Assembly (NCBI RefSeq): GCF_001270495.1
Contig: NZ_LGUR01000229.1
Coordinates: forward strand, 1-58,673
Direction: 5' to 3'
DNA from: Streptomyces viridochromogenes
GTDB taxonomy: Bacteria > Actinomycetota > Actinomycetes > Streptomycetales > Streptomycetaceae
Length of the DNA stretch: 58,673 nt
The notes under the pieces are model-generated. The model did no database searches, was not told the origin of the DNA, and saw only the letters and a list, made by a program, of their open reading frames with translations. Below, in pieces: positions 40,223-48,106 of the stretch. A program made the translations under genes and the position numbers. How positions within the stretch are numbered: position 1 is the stretch's first letter; the number at the start of each line of letters is the position of its first letter.

Positions 40223-40247
40223 GGCGTGCCTGCCTTCGCTCTTCGCT

Positions 40248-40272
40248 GGGATTCCCGGGTCACGGGAATCCC
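40248..40272. promoter_or_regulatory. Perfect inverted repeat in the chitinase leader
   Basis: GGGATTCCCG-GGTCA-CGGGAATCCC, 10-bp arms, lies 26-50 bases upstream of the chitinase start. Many Streptomyces chitinase promoters carry direct repeats; this one is an inverted repeat and could be an operator or an mRNA hairpin. Confidence 0.6.
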
Positions 40273-40357
40273 GGGGGTGGGGTGCGGCAGCACGCTAGCG
40301 ATCCGGAATCGGGCAAAAGCCCTGATCCAGGCCGGTGTTGAGGACCTTAGGGTGCGC

Positions 40358-41761
40358 TTAAGGAAGGGATCGGGGACGGTTAAAGGTCGAGACCAATTTG
40401 CCGGGACGGCGTCTTCGGACGGCCCCCCGATGTCCTCTGCGCTCAGGCGCCCGCCCGTCCAACTGGATCCAGATCCGCACCTCGGTCCCGCCCAGCACCG
40501 ACGACCCGATCCGTACGTCCCCGCCCGTCGACTCCGCGAGCCGCCGCACGATGTCCAGGCCGAGGCCGGTCGAGCCGGCACTGCCGGAGCCCCGCCCGCG
40601 CGCCATCGCCGCCTCGGGGTCGGAGATGCCGGCCCCCGCGTCCGAGACGAGCACGATCACCGCGTCCTCGCCGTTGTGCACGTCGACCGCGAAGGCCGTG
40701 CCCTCGGGCGTGTGCCGGAAGACGTTGCCGAGCAGGGCGTCCAGCGCGGCCGCCAGATCCGCTCGGGCCACGGGTATGCGCACCGGCCGGTCCACTCCGG
40801 CCACCCGCACCTTGCGGCCCTCGTCCTCCGCCAGCGCCGACCAGAAGGACATGCGCTCGCGCACCACCTCGGCCGCGTCGCACCCGGCTCCCGGACCCGC
40901 CGCCACCGTCTGCGGCTTGGCGTCCCGGGCCGTACGGATGATCGTGTCGACCTCGCGCTCCAACTGGGCGACCGCGGCCCGGGTCTGCTCGGCGGCCGGG
41001 CCGTCCCCGAGCGAGGCCGCGTTCAGCCGCAGCACGGTAAGGGGGGTACGGAGGCGGTGGGACAGGTCGGCCGCCAACTCCCGTTCGTTCGCGAGGAGCT
41101 GGACGACCTGGTCGGCCATCGAGTTGAACGCCACCGCGGCCAGCCGCAGTTCGGTCGGTCCCTGCTCCGGCACCCGGGCGCCCAGCTTGCCCTCCCCCAG
41201 CTCGTGCGCGCCCTCGACCAGACGCTGCGCGGGCCGCACCATCCGTACGCCCAGCCGGTCGGCGACCGCGACCGATCCGACGATCAGGGCGAGGCCGACC
41301 CCGGCGAGCACCGCCCAGGCCGTGGTGAGGCCGTTGGTGACCTCCGCGTCGGGGACGTACACCTCGACGACGGCGATCTCGCCGGAGCTCAGCGCGACCG
41401 GCTGGAGCAGCGTGGATCCGCCGGGCACCTCGCTGGTCGAGGCGCGGCCCAGCCGTCGTACGGTCGCGATGTCGTCGGCGGCGGCGCGCTGCCGGCCGAG
41501 GTCGACGGCGGCCTCGTCACCGGAGGCCGGTATGTGCACGGCCATCCCCGCGTCCGACCCGGCCGAGGCGACGACCCGCTCCAGCTGGTCCCGGTCGGTG
41601 GTGATGGACAGCGCCGGGGCGACGGCCGCGGCCTCCCGCTCGGCGTTGGAGAAGGCGCGGTCGCGGGCCATCTCCCGGATGACGAGTCCGAGCGGGACGG
41701 CGAAGGCGACCACGACCATGGTGGTGACCGCCAGACAGACCTTGACCAGTGCCCACCTCAT
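40358..41761 (-). CDS. Sensor histidine kinase of an OmpR-type two-component system
   Basis: 467 residues. First membrane segment near residues 5-30, extracytoplasmic sensor of ~140 residues, second segment near 160-185 (AWAVLAGVGLALIVGSVAVA), then HAMP (RLVEGAHELGEGKLGARVPE), HisKA with His235 in ADLSHRLRTPL, and HATPase (LLGNVFRHTPEG, VSDAGAGI, GSTGLGLDIVRRLA). The C-terminal ~30 residues are basic and unconserved. ATGA overlap with the response regulator shows coupling. The signal is unknown; it neighbours the chitinase and ends within its promoter area. Confidence 0.93.
   Translation of the reverse strand: MRWALVKVCLAVTTMVVVAFAVPLGLVIREMARDRAFSNAEREAAAVAPALSITTDRDQLERVVASAGSDAGMAVHIPASGDEAAVDLGRQRAAADDIATVRRLGRASTSEVPGGSTLLQPVALSSGEIAVVEVYVPDAEVTNGLTTAWAVLAGVGLALIVGSVAVADRLGVRMVRPAQRLVEGAHELGEGKLGARVPEQGPTELRLAAVAFNSMADQVVQLLANERELAADLSHRLRTPLTVLRLNAASLGDGPAAEQTRAAVAQLEREVDTIIRTARDAKPQTVAAGPGAGCDAAEVVRERMSFWSALAEDEGRKVRVAGVDRPVRIPVARADLAAALDALLGNVFRHTPEGTAFAVDVHNGEDAVIVLVSDAGAGISDPEAAMARGRGSGSAGSTGLGLDIVRRLAESTGGDVRIGSSVLGGTEVRIWIQLDGRAPERRGHRGAVRRRRPGKLVSTFNRPRSLP
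40382..40397. promoter_or_regulatory. Possible DasR site upstream of chitinase
   Basis: AAAGGTCGAGACCAAT matches the dre consensus at 12 of 16 positions with a GGTC...GACC core. It lies 160 bases before the chitinase start, inside the last codons of the kinase gene. Confidence 0.4.
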
Positions 41762-42462
41762 CGCGGCGGCTCCCCACCCGGTGGCTCCAGCTTCACGCCG
41801 ACGCCCCGCAGGGTGTGCAGATAGCGCGGGCTCGCGGCGGTCTCGCCCAGTTTGCGGCGCAGCCAGGACAGATGGACGTCGATGGTCTGGTCGTCGCCGT
41901 ACGACTGCTGCCACACCTCGGCGAGCAGTTCCTTGCGCGGGACGACGACCCCGGGCCGCCCGGCCAGGAAGGCGAGCAGGTCGAACTCGCGGCGGGTGAG
42001 GTCCAGGCTCGCGCCGTCCAACTCGGCCTGGCGGCGCAGTGGGTCGACGGTCAGACCGCCGACGCGGAGCACACTCGACGGCGCGGCCTCCCCGCTGCCC
42101 GACCGGGCCCGGCGCAGGACGGCGGCCATCCGGGCCGAGAGGTGCTCGACCGAGAACGGCTTGGTCAGATAGTCGTCCGCCCCCGCGTTCAGCAGCCGGA
42201 CGATCTCCGCCTCGTCGTCCCGTGCCGTGGCGATGATCACCGGCACGTCCGTGATGCCGCGCAGCATCTTCAGGGCCTCGGAGCCGTCCAGATCGGGCAG
42301 ACCGAGGTCCAGGATCACCACGTCGAAGCGGAAATGGGCGACCTCGCGCAGCGCCTCCAGTGCCGTACCGACGCTGCGCACCGTGTGGGCGGCGTCGGTC
42401 AGGTGCCGGATGAGCGCCGAGCGTACGAACTGGTCGTCCTCGACCACGAGCACACTTGCCAT
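41758..42462 (-). CDS. OmpR-family response regulator
   Basis: 234 residues. Receiver domain with acidic pair VVEDDQFVRSAL, phospho-acceptor Asp52 (VVILDLGLPDLDG) and DDYLTKPF with the conserved Lys. The C-terminal winged helix has LTRREFDLLAFLAGRPGVVV and TIDVHLSWLRRKLGE. ATG 42462 is preferred because the protein then starts MASVLVVEDD; GTG 42471 is possible. It lies directly beside the cluster of DnaA-box-like repeats, which occupies its promoter region. Confidence 0.94.
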   Translation of the reverse strand: MASVLVVEDDQFVRSALIRHLTDAAHTVRSVGTALEALREVAHFRFDVVILDLGLPDLDGSEALKMLRGITDVPVIIATARDDEAEIVRLLNAGADDYLTKPFSVEHLSARMAAVLRRARSGSGEAAPSSVLRVGGLTVDPLRRQAELDGASLDLTRREFDLLAFLAGRPGVVVPRKELLAEVWQQSYGDDQTIDVHLSWLRRKLGETAASPRYLHTLRGVGVKLEPPGGEPPR

Positions 42463-42503
42463 GCGCCGCACCGTACGCCATGCGAGCGAGGCAGGTCCGG
42501 ACC

Positions 42504-42578
42504 TGTGGACAACTCAGCGCCTGTGGACAACTCCGGTCCTATGGACCGCTCCGTGGACAACTCCGACCCCGTGGACAA
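42504..42578. repeat. Cluster of DnaA-box-like sequences in an 18-bp tandem array
   Basis: TGTGGACAA at 42504 and 42522 and CGTGGACAA at 42552 and 42570 are, on the other strand, TTGTCCACA (consensus DnaA box, twice) and TTGTCCACG (one change, twice). A degenerate copy TATGGACCG lies at 42540. Units are 18 bases long except one of 12. All have the same orientation and lie between the divergent response regulator and hypothetical gene. Confidence 0.85.
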
Positions 42579-42620
42579 CCGCACGACACGTCCGGGACGG
42601 GTGAGGCAGTATGGCCCGCG

Positions 42621-43151
42621 ATGCGCAGAGGACTCGTACACGTACTGGCTTGGTCGCTCGCCACGGGCGCGGCGGTCACGCTGTCGTGGTGGGGTGTCCA
42701 CACGGTGATGGCGGGCACCGTGTACGACCGGCCCCGCGCCCTGCCCATCACGGCGGCCGACGCGACGACGCAGGAGTCGAAGCCGCTGGCGTCGTCGACG
42801 AATCGGCCGACCCCCTCGAAGGGGCCTTCCAGCCCTTCGAGCCCCTCACCGAAGCCGACCGGGACGCCCCGCACGCCGGCCCCCTCGAAGACCCCGCCGC
42901 AGCGCACCAGCCCCTCCCCCGGCACATCCGGGCAGGTCAAGAGCTACGACACCGACGGCGGCCGCGTGGTCTTCGACATCGCCGAGACGGACGCGACCCT
43001 CGTCTCGGCGACCCCGGGCTCGGGCTGGTCGATGCAGGTGTGGAAGACGCAGACGTGGATCCGGGTGGAGTTCAGCGCCGGAGCGGACCGGGTGTCGGTG
43101 TTCTGCACATGGCACGACGGGCCGCCGCGGGTGGAGATCGGGGACTACTGA
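42621..43151 (+). CDS. Membrane-anchored or secreted protein with Ser/Pro-rich linker
   Basis: 176 residues. A single N-terminal hydrophobic segment (VLAWSLATGAAVTLSWWGVH) is followed by ~60 residues rich in Ser, Pro and Thr, and a C-terminal ~65-residue beta-rich domain (GGRVVFDIAETDATLVSATP; GWSMQVWKTQTWIRVEF). It is conserved-looking but of unknown function. The SD is weak; GAGG lies 15 bases before ATG 42621. It starts next to the DnaA-box-like array. Confidence 0.8.
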   Translation: MRRGLVHVLAWSLATGAAVTLSWWGVHTVMAGTVYDRPRALPITAADATTQESKPLASSTNRPTPSKGPSSPSSPSPKPTGTPRTPAPSKTPPQRTSPSPGTSGQVKSYDTDGGRVVFDIAETDATLVSATPGSGWSMQVWKTQTWIRVEFSAGADRVSVFCTWHDGPPRVEIGDY

Positions 43152-43152
43152 G

Positions 43153-44022
43153 TCACCGGAACACCGACGGTGGCGGGGCCGGGGAGGCCACCGCCGCGAG
43201 GTCGGTCACGGGGGCGGCCCCACCGGTGAAGTCGCTGAGCGCCTTGCCGTGCTCGACGCGGGCGGGATGCGGATCGGAGGCGGCGCGACGGGTCAGCTCG
43301 GCGACGGGGAGCGGCCGGTCGGATGCGACGAGGACGGCGTTGCCGAAGCGCTTGCCGCGCAGTACGGCCGGGTCGGCTGCCAGGGCGAGTTCCGCGAACC
43401 GGACGGCGGCAGTGGCGATCTGGCCGCGCAGATGTGCGAGCGGCGGGCCGTCCGCGAGGTTGGCGGCGTAGACGCCGCCGGGCGCCAGGACCCTGCGTAC
43501 GTCGTCGAGGAACTCGGTCGAGGTCAGGTGGGCGGGAGTACGGGTCCCGCTGAAGACGTCGGCGATGACGAGGTCGGCCCACCCGTCGGGCACCTTGGCG
43601 AGCCCGTCCCGGGCGTCCGCCGACCGCACCCGGATCCGGGCGCCTGGATCCAACGGCAGCTCCCGGCGGACCAGTTGGACGAGGGGGGCGTCCCGCTCCA
43701 CGACCTGCTGGGTGGAACGGGGCCGGGTGGCGGCGACATAGCGGGCGAGGGTGAGGGCACCACCGCCGAGGTGGACCGCCCGTACCGGTTTGCCCGGCGG
43801 GGCGACGAGATCGATGACGTGCCCCAGGCGCCGCTGGTACTCGAAGGAGAGGTACGCCGGGTCGTCCAGGTCGACGTGCGACTGGGGAGCCCCGTCGACG
43901 AGGAGCGTCCAGGCCCGGGCACGGTCCCGGTCGGGTATCAGCTCGGCGAGTCCGCCGTCGACGCGTTCGACGACTGCTTCGGCTTCGGCCGGCCGGCGCC
44001 TGGCGTTCCTGGACTTTCCCAT
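43153..44022 (-). CDS. Spermidine-synthase-like SAM-dependent protein
   Basis: 289 residues with a spermidine synthase/methyltransferase Rossmann fold: LDDPAYLSFEYQRRLGHVID, the SAM-site AVHLGGGALTLARYVAATRP, QQVVERDAPLVQLVRRELPL and DLVIADVFSGTRTPAHLTS. The residues that define a true spermidine synthase gatekeeper are not clear, so the product may be a methyltransferase or other aminopropyl-transferase-like enzyme. It is convergent with the upstream small gene and has no obvious operon partner. Cytoplasmic. Confidence 0.85.
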   Translation of the reverse strand: MGKSRNARRRPAEAEAVVERVDGGLAELIPDRDRARAWTLLVDGAPQSHVDLDDPAYLSFEYQRRLGHVIDLVAPPGKPVRAVHLGGGALTLARYVAATRPRSTQQVVERDAPLVQLVRRELPLDPGARIRVRSADARDGLAKVPDGWADLVIADVFSGTRTPAHLTSTEFLDDVRRVLAPGGVYAANLADGPPLAHLRGQIATAAVRFAELALAADPAVLRGKRFGNAVLVASDRPLPVAELTRRAASDPHPARVEHGKALSDFTGGAAPVTDLAAVASPAPPPSVFR

Positions 44023-44068
44023 TGGGTCATTGTCGCAAGCGGCAGGCCGCGTCGCCCGGGCAGCGCAG

Positions 44069-44509
44069 TCACCGGCAGTTGTCGGCCGCCTCGATCAGCC
44101 GCGCGGCCTCCCCCAGGGCCGCCCGCAGCACCGCGGGATCCGTCGCCAGGTCCGCCTCACCGGGCGGCAGGAGCCAGTCCGAGCCCTCGACCGGCGGCTC
44201 GGGGTTCGGGTTCAGGCTCAGCCCGCGGCCGTCGGTCTCCGTACAGGTGCTGCCCGGCACGTCCCAGGCGGCGGCCGTGCCGGACGGGACGACGAAGCCG
44301 AGGGTGTCGCAGCCGCCGTCGTGCAGTACGGGCCCCACCGCGTCCGCGGCGGCCCCCCGCCGCAGGATGTCGACCGCCTCCAGGCCCTGCCGTGCCGGAA
44401 CCGTGACCACGTCACAGCCCGCCGCCGGCGGCTCGCCGCACTCTGCGGTCGGCGCGTGCCCGGCCGTTGTCGACGACGCATGCGGAGCGATGCTCTGGCT
44501 GGTCTCCAT
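44069..44509 (-). CDS. Hypothetical protein divergent from HTH/TPR regulator
   Basis: 146 residues. ATG 44509 was chosen because GGAGGT lies four bases upstream; the frame is open to a TTG at 44554. Low-complexity N-terminus, then alternating acidic and hydrophobic stretches (VDILRRGAAADAVGPVLHDG, CDTLGFVVPSGTAAAWDVPG) with several Cys residues, and an acidic helical C-terminus. No known domain seen. The family appears to be restricted to streptomycetes (impression, not tested). It shares a 279-base promoter region with the regulator gene. Confidence 0.7.
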   Translation of the reverse strand: METSQSIAPHASSTTAGHAPTAECGEPPAAGCDVVTVPARQGLEAVDILRRGAAADAVGPVLHDGGCDTLGFVVPSGTAAAWDVPGSTCTETDGRGLSLNPNPEPPVEGSDWLLPPGEADLATDPAVLRAALGEAARLIEAADNCR

Positions 44510-44710
44510 CCCGACCTCCACCACGGAACCCCTTTTGCAGTCCGAGGAGTTCAACGCGCCGCGACGTCAACGGCTACGGCGGAAGTCAGCCGCAAAGGAT
44601 GGCAGTTCATGGCGGATCCCGTATGAGATATCCGTTTTGTAGCCAAACACTGCGTGGCGAGTCCGCTACAGCAGGTACGTTCATGCCCGCCGACAGCAAG
44701 GGCACCACAC

Positions 44711-44733
44711 GGATATTCGGTACGGGTATTCGG
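44711..44733. promoter_or_regulatory. Direct repeat in the HTH/TPR regulator promoter
   Basis: GGATATTCGG and GGGTATTCGG, 13 bases apart start to start, lie 56-78 bases before the regulator start. A related inverted GATATCCG is found at 44627. These could be autoregulatory sites of the HTH protein. The rest of the region (44510-44788) shows an AT-richer promoter-like stretch but no gene. Confidence 0.4.
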
Positions 44734-44788
44734 CTCAACTCGTCCTCGCTCCGGCATGGTTCGACGGTTCGCATGAGAGGACCCGGCC

Positions 44789-46276
44789 ATGACGTCGTCA
44801 GAGCTGACCTCGTCCCAGCCCACCCGGCCACCGAGGCCGAATCTCGCGTTCCGGCAGCTGCGCGGACAGCGCTCGCCGGCCGAGTTCGCCGCGGCGGTAC
44901 GACGGGCCGCTCGCGAGATCGGCGAGCGGGTCAGCTGTGACGCGCGTTACGTCGGGCGGGTCGAGGCCGGCGAGATCCGCTGCCCCAACTACGCGTACGA
45001 ACGGGTGTTCCTGCACATGTTCCCCGGCCGCACGCTCACCGACCTGGGCTTCGCGCCCCGCTCGTCCGTACGCGGACGCCGGGCGCACGCCGACGAGGAC
45101 GCGCCCCTCTTGCACACCACGAGACCGGCGTGCGCTGCAAGTGAGACGTGGAGGGACCACGAGCCGTATGACCCGCAGAACCCGTACGCCCCGCACGACC
45201 CGTACGGATCAGAGCAGAACCACGAGAACCACCAGAGTCACGAGATCTACGAGGAGAGCGACGTGCTGCGTCGCGCATTCATGACCGGCGGAGGCGCCAC
45301 AGTGGCCGCCGCCTCGCTGAGCCCGCTGGGGCTCGCCTTCGACGCCGCGGCCGCGGAGCGTCCCGTCCGACGTGTCGGGGGGCACGAGGCGGACGCGCTC
45401 GAGGAAGCCGTACGCCGTATCCGGCTGCTCGACGACCGGCACGGCGCCGACGGCCTCTACCGGCGTGCCGCCGCCCCGCTGCGTGCCGCCTACGAGCTGC
45501 TCGACGCCGGTACGACCCGGCAGGCGACCGGCGACCGGCTCCACTCGGGCGCGGGTGAACTGGCCATCTCGGTGGGGTGGCTGGCGCACGACTCGGGACG
45601 GTTCGACGACGCGCGCTCGCACTACGCGGAGGCACTGGCGACGGCCCGGATGGCGGGCGACCCGGCACTGGAGGCGCACGCCTTCTGCAACACGTCGTTC
45701 CTGGCACGGGACGCGGGCCGGCCGCGTGAGGCCGTGCGGGCGGCGCAGGCGGCGCAGCGCGTCGCCCGCCCCCTGGGCTCCTCCCGTCTGATGTCGCTGC
45801 TGGCGCTGCGCGAGGCGGGTGGCTGGGCGGGGCTCGCCGACCGCACCGGCTGCGAGCAGGCCCTCGTCCGCGCACAGGCCCTCTTCGACCGGGGCCGCTC
45901 CGACGCCGACCCCGAGTGGATGAGCTTCTACGGAGAGGCCGAGCTGGAGGCGCTGGAGGCGCAGTGCTGGTCGATACTCGGCAACTGGCAGCGGGCGGCG
46001 CGGCACGCCGGGCGGGCGGCCGAGCTCCAGGACCCGCACTTCACGCGCAACATCGCGCTGTACACGGCGGAACTGGCGGACGACCTGGCCCGGGGCGGAC
46101 GCCCTGACGAGGCCGCGGCCGCCGGCATGCGGGTGCTGGACCTGCTCGACCAGGTGCAGTCGTCGCGGGTGCAGACGATGCTGGCCGGGACGGCCCGGGT
46201 ACTGCTGCCGCACCGGCGGGCGAGCGGCGTGTCGGCCTTCCTGGAACGGCACGCGAGCACCCCCCGCATGGCGTGA
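44789..46276 (+). CDS. Helix-turn-helix/TPR regulatory protein (NsdA-like)
   Basis: 495 residues in three parts. Residues ~15-80: an XRE-like helix-turn-helix (FAAAVRRAAREIGERVSCDA, VGRVEAGEIRCPNYAYERVF). Residues ~130-185: a His/Asn/Tyr-rich linker leading to VLRRAFMTGGGATVAAASLS, which looks like a twin-arginine/hydrophobic segment. Residues ~200-495: helical TPR-type repeats (AGELAISVGWLAHDSGRFDD; ARSHYAEALATARMAGDP; EALEAQCWSILGNWQRAARH). It resembles NsdA-type developmental repressors of Streptomyces, from memory. GAGAGGA precedes the ATG by about eight bases. Its target is unknown. Confidence 0.85.
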   Translation: MTSSELTSSQPTRPPRPNLAFRQLRGQRSPAEFAAAVRRAAREIGERVSCDARYVGRVEAGEIRCPNYAYERVFLHMFPGRTLTDLGFAPRSSVRGRRAHADEDAPLLHTTRPACAASETWRDHEPYDPQNPYAPHDPYGSEQNHENHQSHEIYEESDVLRRAFMTGGGATVAAASLSPLGLAFDAAAAERPVRRVGGHEADALEEAVRRIRLLDDRHGADGLYRRAAAPLRAAYELLDAGTTRQATGDRLHSGAGELAISVGWLAHDSGRFDDARSHYAEALATARMAGDPALEAHAFCNTSFLARDAGRPREAVRAAQAAQRVARPLGSSRLMSLLALREAGGWAGLADRTGCEQALVRAQALFDRGRSDADPEWMSFYGEAELEALEAQCWSILGNWQRAARHAGRAAELQDPHFTRNIALYTAELADDLARGGRPDEAAAAGMRVLDLLDQVQSSRVQTMLAGTARVLLPHRRASGVSAFLERHASTPRMA

Positions 46277-46300
46277 CCGGCGCGGCCCCCGGTCGACCGG

Positions 46301-46897
46301 CTACGCCGCCAGGTGCCCCAAGTCGTTCCAGCTCTCGATCGCCGGCTCCCCGTACGCCCACCCCAGCACCGACAGCGACGTCGGGTTCAGCCGGATGCGG
46401 GCAGCGAAGTCGAGCGGCAGGCCCAGCCAGCGCGCGCCTATGGACCGCAGGATGTGCCCGTGCGCGAAGACCAGCACGTCACGGTCCGCCTCGCGCGCCC
46501 ATGCCACCACCTCGTCGGCACGGGCCGTCACCTCGGACAGGCTCTCCCCCTCCGGCACGCCGTCGCGCCAGATGAGCCAGCCGGGCCGCACGGACTGGAT
46601 CTCCGCCGGTGTCATGCCTTCGTACGCGCCGTAGTCCCACTCCATGAGCGTGTCCCAGGTACGCGCGCGTTCACCGAAGCCGGCGAGTTCGCACGTCTCA
46701 CGCGCGCGTGACAACGGGCTGGTGCGGATCTCGACCCCCGCCAGCCCGTCGTACGGCGACCGGTACAGACGCTCGCCCAGCAGCTTCGCGCCCCGGCGGC
46801 CCTCCTCCAGTAGCGGCACATCGGTCCGGCCCGTGTGCTTGCCGGACAGCGACCACGCCGTCTGTCCGTGCCGGGCCAGCAGGATGCGCGGTGCCAT
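46301..46897 (-). CDS. Histidine phosphatase superfamily protein
   Basis: 198 residues, phosphoglycerate-mutase-like. The RHG motif is [36 protein letters not shown] has the second Arg; the acid is in [10 protein letters not shown]; the second catalytic His is in [14 protein letters not shown]. No signal peptide, so cytoplasmic. It probably acts as a broad acid phosphatase rather than a mutase. AAAGG precedes ATG 46897. Convergent with the TPR regulator. Confidence 0.93.
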   Translation of the reverse strand: MAPRILLARHGQTAWSLSGKHTGRTDVPLLEEGRRGAKLLGERLYRSPYDGLAGVEIRTSPLSRARETCELAGFGERARTWDTLMEWDYGAYEGMTPAEIQSVRPGWLIWRDGVPEGESLSEVTARADEVVAWAREADRDVLVFAHGHILRSIGARWLGLPLDFAARIRLNPTSLSVLGWAYGEPAIESWNDLGHLAA

Positions 46898-47083
46898 GGA
46901 AAGGCCTTTCCGGGAGAAACGAGAGGCGGGACCCGTCCATCATCCCGCACGCTGTGCGGGGGCAACCCCGGGGGCGATCTCTGCGTCTTGAGGGCCGGGG
47001 CGCCCGCAGGGGGCCCGCGCATACACCGTAAAGTGGTACGACCGGTCAACCGGGCGCCGCGACAAGAAGGGGGAGGCGATCGG

Positions 47084-48106
47084 ATGCCACGCGCCGAGAC
47101 AGCTGGCGTGGAGGCGACGCCGCGGACCCGCCTGCGCTGGTGGACCGAGTTGCCGCTGATACTCCTGGTCTACGCCTGCTACTCGGCGGGCCGCCTCCTC
47201 GCCCGGGGCGATGTCAGCCATGCCGTCGACCACGGCCTGGCGATCCTGGACATCGAGAAGGCCCTGTATCTCAACGCGGAGCACCCTCTCAACCGCCTCT
47301 TCACCAGGGAGCCCTGGCTCGGCATCCCGGCCGACTTCTGGTACGCGTCACTGCACTACCTGGTCACCCCCGCGCTCCTGGTCTGGATCTTCAGGTCCCG
47401 CACCGTGCACTACCGCGCGGCCCGCACCTGGCTGATGACGTCGACCTTCATAGGTCTGATCGGCTTCACCCTGCTGCCCACCTGCCCGCCCCGGCTGCTC
47501 GCCGAGGGCTACGGCTTCGTGGACACGATGGCCCAGTACAGCTCGTACGGCTGGTGGGGCGGCGCGGCGAGCGCGCCGAAGGGCATGGGGGGCATGACGA
47601 ACCAGTACGCGGCCATGCCGAGCCTGCACGTCGGCTGGGCGCTGTGGTGCGGGGTGATGCTGTGGCGGTACGGCGGGACCCGCCTGACGAAGGTCGCGGC
47701 CGTCGCCTACCCCCTGATCACCACGATCGTCGTGATGGGCACCGCCAACCACTACTTCCTGGACGCGGCCGCGGGCGCCGCCGTGATGGGCGTCGGGTTG
47801 CTGCTGACGCCGTACGTGCTGCGGACCGCGGACCGGGTCAGGGCGCGGTTCGGTCCGGAGGTGGCACCCGTCGCGATGGCCGGAACGGCCTCCGGCGGGG
47901 CGGTCACGAAGGGTGCCCGGGGCAGCGCGGGTGGGACCGTCACGGTGGCCTGCGACGACGCTTCTTCCTCAATTGTCAGTGACGGATGCCAGACTTCCGC
48001 GGGTGAGCGAATTCCACGGCAGCGCGAGTCCCGGATCGGATCCGGAGCCGAGCCGAGTGCCTCTCCCCAGGACGCGGGGGACGGCGCTCCGGCACCGGCT
48101 CGCTGA
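47084..48106 (+). CDS. PAP2-family membrane phosphatase / inositol phosphotransferase-like
   Basis: 340 residues with about six membrane segments. The PAP2/Aur1 motifs are TCPPRLLAEGYGF, MPSLHVGWALW and NHYFLDAAAGA (catalytic His residues in the last two). The Cys-Pro-Pro-Arg form and the MPSLHV motif resemble inositolphosphotransferase-type members. The catalytic domain ends near residue 260; the last ~80 residues are low complexity and run across the start of the next gene by 104 bases. GGGGGAGG lies six bases before ATG 47084. Confidence 0.9.
   Translation: MPRAETAGVEATPRTRLRWWTELPLILLVYACYSAGRLLARGDVSHAVDHGLAILDIEKALYLNAEHPLNRLFTREPWLGIPADFWYASLHYLVTPALLVWIFRSRTVHYRAARTWLMTSTFIGLIGFTLLPTCPPRLLAEGYGFVDTMAQYSSYGWWGGAASAPKGMGGMTNQYAAMPSLHVGWALWCGVMLWRYGGTRLTKVAAVAYPLITTIVVMGTANHYFLDAAAGAAVMGVGLLLTPYVLRTADRVRARFGPEVAPVAMAGTASGGAVTKGARGSAGGTVTVACDDASSSIVSDGCQTSAGERIPRQRESRIGSGAEPSASPQDAGDGAPAPAR
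47973..47995 (+). promoter_or_regulatory. DNA-damage promoter (RecA-NDp / PafBC type) of the nuclease-helicase operon
   Basis: TTGTCAGTG, eight bases, then CAGACT matches the actinobacterial LexA-independent damage promoter TTGTCRGTG-N8-TANNNT except for one base (C for T at the start of the -10). The GTG of the nuclease gene follows 7 bases after the -10, as expected for a leaderless transcript. Confidence 0.8.

Noticed and set aside
42504..42578. Chromosomal origin (oriC)
   Set aside because: Only four boxes, all in one direction, no AT-rich unwinding region and no dnaA/dnaN/gyrB neighbours.
42504..42590. Reading the DnaA-box-like array as a coding repeat (VDNS-type peptide)
   Set aside because: No start/ribosome site or conserved domain supports a gene; the frame runs antisense through the response regulator.
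46277..46300. Mobile element or integration site at either tRNA gene (31618, 53496)
   Set aside because: No integrase and no repeated tRNA 3' end was found downstream of either tRNA.
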